This document shows positions 26,752 through 37,217 of a stretch of 64,000 bases of DNA, piece after piece (positions within the stretch are counted from its first letter, which is position 1; every line of letters starts with the position of its first letter). Made by a program: the position numbers and the translations under genes. The notes under the pieces were generated by a model, which worked only from the letters and a program-made list of their open reading frames with translations, did no database searches and was not told the DNA's origin. The stretch comes from Variimorphobacter saccharofermentans (lineage in GTDB: Bacteria; Bacillota; Clostridia; Lachnospirales; Lachnospiraceae), in contig NZ_JACEGA010000001.1 in NCBI RefSeq assembly GCF_014174405.1, positions 618,001-682,000 of the forward strand. Direction: 5' to 3'.

Positions 26752-28086
26752 TTGGAGGAAGGTAGATTTACAGAAGAAGAACTGATGATTGCCAAGAGTG
26801 TTGATTTGACAGCGGTTGCTTCTAATCTTGGGTACACAGTGAGGCGAGTTGGAAAGTATTATACTCTGAAAGAGATGGATTCCATCCGAATCTATGATAA
26901 GTCTCATTGGTTCCGTTGGTCGAGGCAGTATGAGAGGGGAAACAATGGTGGTTCACAAATTGATTTTTTACGGGTGTTTTGTGATATGGATGTGAAAACG
27001 GCGGTGTTCTGGCTTTTAGATTTTGCAGGTTATCGAGGAAGGTTAGCGGAGGAGAAGAAACCACAGTTGAAATATCAAGTAAAGAATAATGACTGTGTTC
27101 TGGACGGTCTGATGGTAAGAACAGAAGAAAGCAATATTGCACCTACCATTTATCTGAATCCATATTTTGAGCAGATACAGGATGGTGCTGAATTGGATGA
27201 TGTGTTAGCTCAGATTGCAAGTGTTTATCAGTCACATTATATAGATCATGATATAGATGTATCGGCAGTTACCGATTTTGACAAGATTAAGGAAAAAATT
27301 GTATGTAAGCTGATCAACGAGGAAGCAAATCAGCAGTTCCTTCAGGATAAACCGTATTCCAAGCTGGAAGATTTAGCAGTTGTGTATCAGATTTTAATGG
27401 ATAAAACAGGAGAAGGAACTGCGACCATTACCATTACAGATAATTTGATGGATGGATATGGAATCACACTTGAAGAACTGCATGACCAGGCGTTGCAAAA
27501 TATGGATACTTTGCAGCCACATAGTTTCAAAGGAATGAATGAGACGGTTGCGGAGATGATTGCAGTTGATATTGCAAGAGACCAAAATATTGGCATGGAT
27601 GAAGCAAAAGAAATGGCAATGCAGATGATGCCGGATATTCCCGATACCATGTTTGTGCTGACAAATGATACAAAAGTAAATGGTGCTGCTGCAATATTAA
27701 ACGATGATATCAGACAGGAAATCGCTGAGAAGGTAGGAGATTTTTATATGCTGCCTTCTTCAATCCATGAAACGCTGATTATACCGAAAGATGCGGGAAT
27801 GGAGTTTAAAGAACTTGAGCAGATGGTGCAGGAAGTAAATCAGACACAGGTGGCACCGGGAGAACGTCTTTCGGATCATGTGTATGAGTATGATGCCAAA
27901 GAACATGAATTGTTCCGCAGTGACCGGGCAGAGGAACGTGCCAAGCAGAAAGAGGAAAAAAGAGATAACCGCCATGAGCGTGTTTCAGTAAAAGAGAAAC
28001 TTGCGGAGAAAAAAGATGCCGTTATTAAGATGAATGCCGGGAAAGAGCATTCTGCACCAGAAAAGAAAAAGGAAGCCGTAATATAG
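26752..28086 (+). CDS. DUF3991-like / DUF5688 fusion protein with SVKEKLAE tail
   Basis: It starts at a TTG seven bases after the radC stop codon and encodes 444 residues. Residues 1-95 (VDLTAVASNLGY, VGKYYTLKEMDSIRIY, GGSQIDFLRVF, AVFWLLDFAGY) resemble the primase-zinc-finger-like DUF3991 module often fused to mobile-element proteins. Residues 110-385 are DUF5688-like, with VNGAAAILNDD and MLPSSIHETLII. The last 45 residues are highly basic and charged, with RVSVKEKLAEKKDAVIKMN. That tail recurs at the ends of the proteins finishing at 36917 and 48463. The N-terminal module suggests contact with single-stranded DNA or primers. Confidence 0.75.
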   Translation: MEEGRFTEEELMIAKSVDLTAVASNLGYTVRRVGKYYTLKEMDSIRIYDKSHWFRWSRQYERGNNGGSQIDFLRVFCDMDVKTAVFWLLDFAGYRGRLAEEKKPQLKYQVKNNDCVLDGLMVRTEESNIAPTIYLNPYFEQIQDGAELDDVLAQIASVYQSHYIDHDIDVSAVTDFDKIKEKIVCKLINEEANQQFLQDKPYSKLEDLAVVYQILMDKTGEGTATITITDNLMDGYGITLEELHDQALQNMDTLQPHSFKGMNETVAEMIAVDIARDQNIGMDEAKEMAMQMMPDIPDTMFVLTNDTKVNGAAAILNDDIRQEIAEKVGDFYMLPSSIHETLIIPKDAGMEFKELEQMVQEVNQTQVAPGERLSDHVYEYDAKEHELFRSDRAEERAKQKEEKRDNRHERVSVKEKLAEKKDAVIKMNAGKEHSAPEKKKEAVI

Positions 28087-28098
28087 GAGGAGTGGGAT

Positions 28099-28434
28099 AT
28101 GTATACAACAGGAGATAAGCTATTAAACGTGATGAAAGAGGAAGAAATCGGGATTGTGGAGCTTTCCAGAATTTCCGGTGTATCCGAGAGAACAATCCTT
28201 GACATTATGGCAGGAGTTAAGGAGCCGGAGATTGGTGTTATGTGCAAGATTGCAGAGGGACTTGGCATCTGTGTCCATGAGCTTTGTGCAGATGAGGAGA
28301 GTTATGCGGTATCTGTTCCGAAGGATACCCTTGCAAAGTTGATTGTTGTCAGTGAGATTAACAATGTGGAGCTTGAGGAACTGATTAACTGTATTTTGGA
28401 AAAAGGCATTGAAGATCAAGGGTTTTATAAATAA
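28099..28434 (+). CDS. XRE-family helix-turn-helix regulator
   Basis: A 111-residue protein with GGAGGAG upstream. The N-terminal half is a Cro/CI-type HTH (VELSRISGVSERTILDIMAG, then CKIAEGLGICVHEL). The C-terminal half (EESYAVSVPKDTLAKLIVV...) is a short helical dimerization-like tail. It ends the backbone block and probably controls it, by position only. Confidence 0.85.
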   Translation: MYTTGDKLLNVMKEEEIGIVELSRISGVSERTILDIMAGVKEPEIGVMCKIAEGLGICVHELCADEESYAVSVPKDTLAKLIVVSEINNVELEELINCILEKGIEDQGFYK

Positions 28435-28452
28435 AGTTATGATATATTTTAC

Positions 28453-28491
28453 TATAGGCGGCACGATGAGATATATGTCGTGTTGCCTATA
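28453..28491. terminator. Long hairpin after the XRE gene
   Basis: Arms of 14 bases (TATAGGCGGCACGA/TCGTGTTGCCTATA, 12 matches) enclose 11 bases. There is no T run, so it may be a boundary structure rather than a classical terminator. Confidence 0.4.
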
Positions 28492-28643
28492 AACATAGAA
28501 AATTGAAGCCGAAAGTGATAAAATATAGTAAATGATAAATTGGATTGACCAAGTGTTTTGTAAGTGATAAATGAATTGAACTACACATTAGGATTTACAA
28601 ATATCATGGTACATATAATTTAGTTTATGAAGGAGGTTTCGAT

Positions 28644-30326
28644 TTGAATAATACAGAACCCAAATTTGAAGATATGAAACAATGAATAGCTAAAGCGGGT
28701 GGATTATTTTATCAATATCGTCCATGTAGAAGGGATGCTGCAACAATATATGATATAGAAAATATAAGACATGGAGTTGTATATGCGCAAACACCATTAA
28801 ATATGAATGATCCATTCGATTCTATGATAGGATATTCACCTGAAAAAATGTACGAAAACTGTATTTCTATGCTCGTGGAAGAATTGGCGATTGAAGATGA
28901 AAATCTTAAAATTATTATTTCACAGTTGCTTAAGTACAAGGCAGTAGGAAAACTGGCAGAATTTATATGTATGCTTAATGAATTGAAAAAGTATCTCTTT
29001 TCAAGGCAAGTAAGTATGCATCAAGCTAATGTACCGATTATTCTATTTATTCGTCAAAACCTAAATACTTTATATGCAAAGTGCCCGAAAAAAATAAAAA
29101 GTTCTCTATCAAAAGAGATGTTTGCAGCATTTTTGTTGATTGTAAGCAAAATGGAAAAGGTAGATATTACAGAAGAAAATTTGTCGGATATGCTTAAGTT
29201 GGACAGGGTTTTGGATGAATTATATAAGAAGGCGGTAGATATTAAAGATAATGTATATATACCAACTTTAAGAACATTTTTATCCAAATTGACAGTTTCT
29301 TGTTTTAGCGTGAGCGGATGGGATAATCAGCTAATGTGGTCGCATTATGCGAATTCCTATGCTGGAATATGTATAGAGTACGATTTCAATCAAATTAAAG
29401 ATGCCATAGGTTTTATATATCCAGTTGAATATACTACAAAAAGACCTACGTTATCATTACAAGATTTGGGAGTGGAAGGCTTTAACTTAGGTTCAGAAGC
29501 AAGTGTTAAATCATGTGAACCCAATATGAGAGCTATCTTATCATATTTGCTAGCAAAAAATGTTTGTTGGAATTATGAAAAAGAATGGAGAATAATCAAT
29601 GTAGGTGAAGAAAATACACCATTATTTATTGATTTACCGTTTGTTAAGTCTATTACTTTTGGTATGAATATGGACCCTATTTGTAAGCAATTATTGTGGG
29701 ACGTATGTAAAGAAAAAGAAATAGAATGCTATGAAATAGAAATTGGAACAGAGAATTATGAATTAAGGAGAAAACGGCTTACAGAAAGTGATTTTATCTA
29801 TGATATAGATATGGAGATTAATTATATTGATGTATTGATGAAGCAGATTTCGGTTACTTTTGAGCGTATAGGTAAAATGGGAGAAAATATTGAGAACGAA
29901 ATCGAAAATAAAAATTTTTCAAATGTTAGCCCAATGCTTTCAGATACTATTGATACGATGTCAAATTCGTATTATTTAAAAATATCTCTTAATCGCATAT
30001 GTGATCATGAAACGGAAGAACTTTCATCAAATGGAATGCCGAAAGAAATATTGGAAAGCATTTCGTTAGTGAATACTTTTGTTTCGCAAGTGAAAGAGAT
30101 GTATGTGGCATTAAAAGAAAATGTTCCTATTTTTTTACTTGGAGGTTTAATTAAAGGACATGAGTATACAGTGATAAAAAAACAATTAGGCGATATACAC
30201 GAATTAGTTGGAAAGTTTGAGAATATAGAGTGGAATCCGTTTTGTATAAAAAAGGTATCAGAGGATGCGGAAGATAATGATAGTGAGTATTCTGAAGTAG
30301 ACGAGTTGGCAAAAATATCAGAGTAA
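28644..30326 (+). pseudogene. DUF2971 family protein with premature TGA at codon 14
   Basis: AAGGAGG at 28630-28636 lies seven bases before a TTG that opens a frame of 13 codons, then TGA at 28683-28685. The same frame continues without stop to 30326. The segment right after the TGA, LFYQYRP followed by GVVYAQTPLNMNDPFDSM, is the canonical start of DUF2971 proteins, so the real gene begins upstream of the ATG at 28803. Later family hallmarks are present (QLMWSHYANSYAGICIEYD). A TGG to TGA change at codon 14 would explain it. Translation from 28803 would give a 507-residue protein lacking the YRP element. The C-terminal 150 residues are an unassigned helical extension. DUF2971 is of unknown function and is often found near defence or mobile genes. 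Confidence 0.75.
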
Positions 30327-30334
30327 TTAGAAGT

Positions 30335-30368
30335 AGCACTTAGGAGAAATCTTAGGTGCTATTTTTAT
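30335..30368 (+). terminator. Intrinsic terminator after DUF2971
   Basis: AGCACTTAGGA pairs with TCTTAGGTGCT (G-U pairs, GAAA loop) followed by ATTTTTAT. Confidence 0.8.
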
Positions 30369-30386
30369 ATGATAAGGAGGGAACAG

Positions 30387-30454
30387 ATGAAAATTGAATA
30401 AAGTATACCGTCACTGGTGGCAATGGCTCATGAACGAACCATAGCCACCTTTTT
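30387..30454 (+). promoter_or_regulatory. Leader mini-ORF and attenuator hairpin before the large methylase gene
   Basis: AAGGAGGG precedes a four-codon frame (ATG AAA ATT GAA TAA, 30387-30401). A hairpin then follows at 30416-30449 (GGTGGC.ATGG/CCAT.GCCACC) with five T residues. The large gene starts 36 bases later. The layout repeats that before 25053 and 43586. Confidence 0.5.
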
Positions 30455-30489
30455 GGTTGCAGAAAATCAAATAAGAATGGAGGTTTACC

Positions 30490-33400
30490 ATGAGAAAATA
30501 TAAATTGATTTCCGCACTGGCAGAAGAAACAGCAAAAGAAGTCGTGCGGAATGAAGAAAACTGGAGGAGATACCTAAATACTGCTTCCAAACTGTATAAA
30601 TACCCATTTAAGGAACAGCTTTTAATCTATGCCCAAAGACCGGATGCAACCGCCTGTGCTTCCATAGAAATATGGAATGAAAAGATGCACTGCTGGGTAA
30701 ACAAAGGTGCAAAGGGCATTGCACTGATTGATGAGGATAGTTTTTCCGGTTTGAAATACGTCTTTGATATTTCAGATGTGCATAAGGCAAGAAGAATCGG
30801 ACAATTCCCTAACCTTTGGGAAATGCGTGAGGAACACATGGAAGCGGTGATTTTCCGTCTGGAAAAGACTTACGGGGACACCGACAGGGAAGCCGGGTTT
30901 GTGGGACGTATCCGGGAGATTGCCGGACGGATTGCAGAGGACTGTTACAAAGAGCTTGCTTCGGATATGGAATATTTAAAGGAAGGGAGCTTTCTGGAGG
31001 AACTGGACGAGTTTAACGTGGAAATAAGGATACGGGAAACCCTTGCTGACAGTATTGCTTATACCGTCTTAAAGCGTTGCGGCATGGAGGAGAACGAGCT
31101 TGCCGAGGAAATAAACTTCCCTTATATCCATGATTTTAACACAGTGGAAACACTGTCACAGCTTGGAAGCAACGTGTCCGATTTATCCAAGCCTATCCTA
31201 ATGGAGATAGGTAAAGCAATCGGGGTGTATGAGAGGGAGAAAGCAGAGAACCGCACAGCGGAAAATTCTGTTCAAAAAGGACTTGCAAACACCTCAGAAA
31301 CACGCTACAATGCTTTAAAGCGTGAAAGCGAAAGCCAAGACGGAGAATCTATCACACAGACCGGAAAAGCCGGGGAAAGGAGCAAATATGATGAATATGA
31401 CATACGAGAAGAACGGGGATTATCAGATACCGATGGTAGCAATGGACGAACAGCCGAAGGAGGTACTGACGAAGTACGGACTGATGAGAAAGAAGTTCTT
31501 ACAGGAACACAAGAACGGAGTATATACGGGACTTCTTCTGAGCGGGAAGCTAAAGGAACACCTGTTAATGATACAGGAGCAGGCAGAGGAGAGAATGGAG
31601 CTTCTGACCGGACAGATGAAGGAGAGAGAGGGGATAACGGAGCAGATGAAAGCAGAGAATCAGATGCTCTGGGTAGCGAAGATGAACAGCATCGTACACT
31701 CGGCAGAGGAGATCGTGATGACGGAACTGATCTACAGTTAAATATCGAACAGCCGGAGGGAACCTATCAACAGTTAAGCCTGTTTCCGAGCTTTGAGGAA
31801 CAGGTCGGCACAATCGCAGCAGCGGAAGCAAGTATTCAATATACCATGCCCGCTGCTTTTTCTTTGCCACAGGAGCAGATTGACAGTATCTTGCGTAGTG
31901 GCGGCGGTAGGGATAACAGCAGAAAACGTATCTATGCCAAGTATCAGCAGGGTAAGACACCGGAAGAAATGGCAGAATTTTTAAAGAACGAGTATAAGAC
32001 TACCGGAAAAGGTTTTGAGTTTGACGGTAATCCTGTATCCCTTTGGTTTGATGAAATGGGTATGCGTATCGGTTACGGTACATCGGCAAAGGAAAATACC
32101 CTTGCAGTGATGAACTGGAGCGAAGTGGAGAGTCATATCCGTGTTATGGTGGAGAATGGTACTTATATGAGTGCCAATGAAGTATTCCTTGTGGATGCGG
32201 TAGAGCGTGAGAGGGTTGCTACGGACATTAACAACTTCTTCCGTGACGGTATATCAGAAATGCCGGAGAGTCTGGAGCTTAAATTTTCCAATTACCCGGC
32301 AAGCATGGAAAGGCTATGCGAGCTTTTATCCACCACTGAGGGCAGAGAGCTGATTAAGGATGAGCTTGAAAAGGCACAGGCACAGCTTGACAGCGGAGAA
32401 AAGCAGATTAAATGGAAGTATGTGAAAAGACCGGATTATCTGTTAGAACAGCTTGTCGATTTGGGTGTGGAAAAGAAAGAATTTCCGGCACCTGATACGA
32501 TTGAGGTAAGGAATGAGGACTTTATCACACAGGACGAGATTGATTACAGGCTGACAGGTGGAAGCGGCTTTGAACATGGAAAGTTCCGTATCTATGAGTA
32601 TTTCATGGAAGGGCATGACAAGAAAGATAACATTGCTTTTCTGAAGAATGAATATGGTACGGGCGGCAGCTCCCACGCACTTCCAGGAAGCGACAGAGCG
32701 CATGAGGATCACGATGCCAAAGGTATCCGTCTGGAGAAAGGTAACTATGGCAGTCCTTACGCAAAGGTGCTTTTAAACTGGAATGTAGTGGAGAAACGTA
32801 TCCGGGAGCTTGTGCAGGCAGATAAATACCTTTCGACGGAGGGAAAGGAAGCCTATGCACAGTACAAACAGGAACAGGCAGAGAAAGCCATGCAAAAAGA
32901 ACAGGAGAAGTTGGAGCATGGCATCCGCATGGAATGTAAGGAAGCCATTGAAAAAGCTATTGCGGAGAACTTTGACGGTACCACGCTTCCAAGAGATACC
33001 GCAAAAGGCGTTATCGAGCAGTATGGAAAGGAACGTGTGGAATATGTCCTTGCCAATACCATTACACACTTAGCCCATGACGGTCGGTTTTCCGTCAATA
33101 ACAAGGAATGGGCAAAGGGCATTGTACCGAGTGCAGAATGGAATACGAGAGATCTGATTGTAACCTCGCATCCGGCTGTGCTTGACGGTTTTACCAATCA
33201 GGCAAGGCGGTATCAGGAATTGGACAGGGAGCCGGAAAAACAGCCTGTACCGGAGCGGGAAGAAACAGAAACCATTTCCGAAGGAGATGCAAAAGCACCG
33301 GAAACTGAAAAAGCAGACATAGAGCAGTTAAATGAAAGGCTGTCTGAAATGTCGGCTGTGGTTAAAATTTGCGGAGCATTAGACCGGAAAGATGTGGTTG

Positions 33401-36006
33401 GCTGGAACGAGGAAACACAGGCGGTCACGATTACTGACGATGAGCGTACTTTAGAAGGAAAAGAGGTCTATGATTTCCTTTTTGCAGAAGCGGCAGACTA
33501 TGTAATGATGCAGACAATCAGCGGAGAAACAGAAAAAGCTCTGGAAATGGACAGTTTGTTAAAGGATGCCGGACAGTATGCAGCACGTTATGAGGACGAG
33601 CCTGTCAAAGAGCAGGAAGAAACACAGGAACAGCCGTCGATTAACAAATCGGGTGCAGTCAACTTCCACATTGCTTCGGAAACAGAGGAAAGTGCCGGGA
33701 AAGGCTTTGCGGCAAAGGAAAAATTCCGTCAGAACGTGGAAGCTATCAAAACGCTTGAAAAGATTGAGGGCGAAAACCGTATTGCCACACCAGATGAACA
33801 GGAGATTTTAGCAAAATATGTGGGCTGGGGTGGTCTTGCCGATGCCTTTGATGAAACCAAAGCGAACTGGGCAAGTGAATATCAGGAATTAAAGAGCCTG
33901 TTGTCAGCCGAGGAATACGACTCTGCAAGGGAAAGTACCTTAAATGCCCACTACACCAGCCCTGTGATCATCAAGGCAATTTATGATGCGATGGAACGAA
34001 TGGGCTTTTCAAAGGGCAACATTTTGGAGCCGGCAATGGGTATCGGCAACTTTTTCGGTATGCTGCCGGAGAATATGCAGGAGAGCAGGCTTTATGGTGC
34101 GGAGCTGGACGGAATTACCGGAAGAATTGCAAGGCAGCTATACCCGAATGCCGATGTGAAGATCACAGGCTTTGAAAAGACGGACTATCCCAATGATTTC
34201 TTTGATGTGGCAATCGGAAACGTGCCTTTCGGTCAGTACAAGGTGGCAGACAGAGCCTATGATAAGCATAAATTCCTCATACACGATTACTTTTTCGCCA
34301 AAGCCTTAGATAAGGTCAGACCGGGCGGCGTGGTGGCATTTGTCACCTCAAAGGGAACAATGGACAAGAAAAGCCCGGAAGTCAGAAAGTACCTTGCACA
34401 GAGAGCGGAACTTCTTGGAGCAATCAGGCTTCCCAACACAGCATTTAAGGAAAATGCGGGGACGGAGGTCACTTCGGACATTCTTTTCTTAAAGAAACGT
34501 GACAGGGTAATCGATATCGAGCCGGATTGGGTACATCTTTGTGAAAATGAAGATGGCATAGCCATGAACCAGTATTTTGCAGACCACCCAGAGATGATCA
34601 TGGGAAAAATGGAGATGGTCAGCGGGCAGTTTGGCATGGAAGCCACCTGCACACCGGATACCACCATTTCGTTAGCTGAACAGCTTGAAAAGGCTATATC
34701 CCATATCGAAGGAAGCATTGATGAGGTAGAGTTTGATGAGCTTGACGATGAGCTGGCAAGAGAAGCCATTCCCGCCGATCCAAGCGTGAAGAATTACAGT
34801 TACACGATCGTGGACGAGAAGGTGTATTACCGGGAAAATTCCATTATGAAGCCTGTGGACGTATCAGAAACGATGGAGCAGCGCATGAAAGGCATGGTGC
34901 AGATTCGTGACTGTACACAGGAGCTGATTGATTATCAGTTGAACGAATACCCAGAAGATATGATTAAGAGCAAGCAGGCAGAGCTTAATGAGCTGTATGA
35001 TGCGTTTTCAAAGAAATACGGTCTGATCAATTCACAGACCAATAAGAGAGCGTTTAATCAGGACTCAAGCTATTGTCTGCTTTGTTCATTGGAGAAATTA
35101 GACGATGAGGGCAACTTCAAAGGCAAGGCGGATATGTTTTCCAAGCGAACCATTAAAAAAGCAGAAGTTGTCACAAGTGTGGATACCGCAAGTGAAGCAC
35201 TGGCGGTGTCATTAGGGGAAAGGGCAAGGGTAGACCTAGCCTATATGTCGGAGCTTACGGGAAAAAGCGAGGAAGAAGTGGCAAAGGAACTTGCCGGAGT
35301 GATCTTCCAGAATCCGGTTACAGAAAAGTGGGAAACCGCAGACGAGTATTTAAGCGGCAATGTCCGGGAGAAGCTGGCAACCGCAAGGGTTTTTGCAGAG
35401 AATCGTCCGGAGTTTGCAATCAATGTCACAGCCCTTGAGGGTGTACAGCCAAAGGAGCTTGATGCAAGCGAGATTGAGGTGCGTATCGGTGCCACATGGA
35501 TTGAGCCTAAGTACATCGAGGATTTCATGCGGGAAACCTTTGAAACACCGGATTATCTCTTTGACCGCAACCTTGTCGGGGTGCAGTATTCCGATGTGAC
35601 AGGACAGTGGAACGTAAAGGGCAAAAATGCGGATCGTGGCAATTCACTTGTCAATATGACCTACGGAACGAGCCGGGCAAATGCCTACCGCATTCTGGAA
35701 GATTCCTTAAACCTTAGTGATACCCGTATTTTTGATACGATAGAGGAAGATGGAAAGGAAAAGAGAGTTCTTAACAAAAAGGAAACCACGCTTGCCAGCC
35801 AGAAACAGGAAGCCATAAGGGAAGCCTTTAAGGACTGGGTATTTCGTGATTCGGAGCGCAGACAGACCTTGTGTGCCAAGTACAATGAGCTTTTTAATTC
35901 CACCAGACCGAGAGAGTATGACGGTTCGCACCTGAAGTTTCCGGGCATGCAGAGGTCAAGGCACTTGCAACCGGAAACCCGTACATCAAGGAGAAGATGG
36001 ACTTAG
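30490..36006 (+). pseudogene. N-terminal part of the ICE methylase/helicase giant, helicase core deleted
   Basis: 1838 codons are open. Residues 1-100 resemble the ArdC-like start of this family (NWRRYLNTASKLYKYPF, GAKGIALIDED). Residues 270-420 are a disordered charged linker. Two copies of a RIY..FLKNEY..LNW..V module follow (about 475-565 and 697-785). A class I DNA methylase-like domain with NILEPAMGIGNFFG and DVAIGNVPFGQYK spans about 1130-1340. The frame then reaches KFPGM and switches to 19 foreign residues and a stop. In intact relatives, KFPGM leads into an SNF2-type helicase. No Walker A or DEAH motif occurs here, so the helicase is missing. The methylase part may still be made. Confidence 0.75.
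31388..31741 (+). CDS. tnpV: TnpV-like protein overprinted in the +1 frame
   Basis: The ATG at 31388 follows AAAGGAG (31376-31382) at good spacing, and 117 codons are open. The protein has the TnpV family pattern: YEKNGDYQIP near the start, then LRKKFLQEHK-type and LLLSGKLKEHL segments, EERMELLTGQMKEREGITEQ, MKAENQMLWVAKMNSI and a final EIVMTELIYS. TnpV is encoded by transposons such as Tn4451-type elements; its role is unclear. The whole gene lies within the large methylase gene in another frame, where the host frame encodes a low-complexity Gly/Asp/Glu/Arg/Ser linker. That is how one would expect an overprinted gene to be tolerated. Confidence 0.75.
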   Translation: MMNMTYEKNGDYQIPMVAMDEQPKEVLTKYGLMRKKFLQEHKNGVYTGLLLSGKLKEHLLMIQEQAEERMELLTGQMKEREGITEQMKAENQMLWVAKMNSIVHSAEEIVMTELIYS

Positions 36007-36917
36007 ACATACAGGTGTCAAAACTGAAGCTCTTAAAAGCGAACCACACAAGCCAGCGTTACCGTCTGGAGGACAATATCGCAAAGCATTACCCGATGCA
36101 GATCACAGCTTTAAAAGAAAGGCTTGAAGGGTATCGGACGGACATTCAGACCTATGCGGCGCATAAGCCAGTGGATAAGGACGCTTTTTCCATGAAGATA
36201 GGCAACCATACCTATACGGACAAAAAGGAAGCGGGTGCGGCGTTGATTGATATGTGCCGGAGTGCCAAACAGCCAAACATGGCGGTCACAATCGGAGAAT
36301 TTCAGGGATTTAAGATGAGCGTGTCCTTTGACTCGTTCTTCTCAAAGTTTACGATCAGCTTAAAAGGAAGTCTTAGCCATGAGGTGGAAATCGGAGCCGA
36401 TCCGCTTGGAAATCTGCAAAGACTTTCCAATGCGTTAGAGGGAATGACCGGGAAAATGGCAGATGTGGAGCAGAAGCTTTCCAACGTGGAACATCAGCTT
36501 GAAACCGCAAAGGTGGAAGTCACAAAACCTTTTGCACAGGAGCAAGAACTGGCGGAGAAGCTAGAGCGCCTTGCAGAGTTAAATGCTCTTCTTAACATGG
36601 ACGAAAAGGGCGATAATGCGTTGGATATGGGAGATGATGAGCCGGAGGACGAAACCGGAGAGCAGAGCACACAGGCACAGGAGGGCGAGTCGGACAGGGC
36701 GGAAGATATACAGGAGGTGGCTGATGAACCGTTAAAGCCTGTTGCAAGTTTTCTGATGTCGGAGCGTATCGCAGAGCATGACAAGGAGCGGATGTTAGCA
36801 GACGGTTCCAGAGGGCGGGTATCCGTTAAGGAGAAACTTGCCGAGATGAAGCAGAAAATTTCCGATCAGAAGATGCCGGAGAAACCAAAGACCAAGAGTC
36901 AGGAAGCAAGTTTATAA
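35946..36917 (+). pseudogene. C-terminal part of the ICE methylase/helicase giant
   Basis: Open from the deletion junction at about 35946. The frame reads AEVKALATGNPYIKEKMDLD, which is the usual helicase-C-terminal continuation in this family, then a helical region (ALKERLEGYRTDIQ) and a beta-rich domain (FQGFKMSVSFDSFFSKFTIS). ATG 35997 could start a 306-residue protein, but no ribosome binding site precedes it. The end is RVSVKEKLAEMKQKI plus a basic tail. Relative to the upstream frame it is shifted, so no fused product is made without recoding. The two fragments together are the outer parts of one gene. Confidence 0.75.
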
Positions 36918-36931
36918 AGTTTTATGGAAAG

Positions 36932-36957
36932 AGCAGGTAGCAATCTATCTGCTTTTT
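36932..36957 (+). terminator. Intrinsic terminator after the split giant gene
   Basis: AGCAGGTAG/CTATCTGCT with loop CAAT and TTTT tail. The remaining gap to 37217 holds an AT-rich promoter region and the LytTR-type repeats below. Confidence 0.75.
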
Positions 36958-37099
36958 CCTGTTATGTGGCTATCGTAAGCAGAGAAGATTAAGTGACGAG
37001 CAGAGGGAACAGGAAAGGTTACGGATAGAGAAAATCAATTCAAGCGATAATAATCGGGAAATATAGAGCGAATATAGAGCCGATTTTGATAATTATTTT

Positions 37100-37135
37100 G
37101 GTTTCGTTCCATTTCAAAAGGGTTTCGTTCCATTT
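37100..37135 (+). promoter_or_regulatory. Paired 15-bp direct repeats, probable LytTR operator
   Basis: GGTTTCGTTCCATTT occurs twice, at 37100-37114 and 37121-37135, exactly 21 bases apart start to start. LytTR regulators bind two direct half-sites spaced one to two helical turns, usually 21-22 bp. The gene 80 bases downstream is a LytTR regulator, which suggests autoregulation. TATAGAGC is also repeated just upstream. Confidence 0.55.
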
Positions 37136-37217
37136 AAGAGAAAAAATATATTTTTTTGCCGATAATATAAATGACAGATTATATATAAGACTTGTCAGGA
37201 TTAGAGGTGTGAAATTT

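Noticed and set aside
31565..31960. Minus-strand frame over the TnpV/linker region
   Set aside because: No ribosome binding site and no family pattern; the plus-strand TnpV frame is the supported one.
32810..33197. Alternative frames inside the giant methylase gene
   Set aside because: Low-complexity mirrors of the Lys/Glu-rich coding strand, unlike the TnpV frame.
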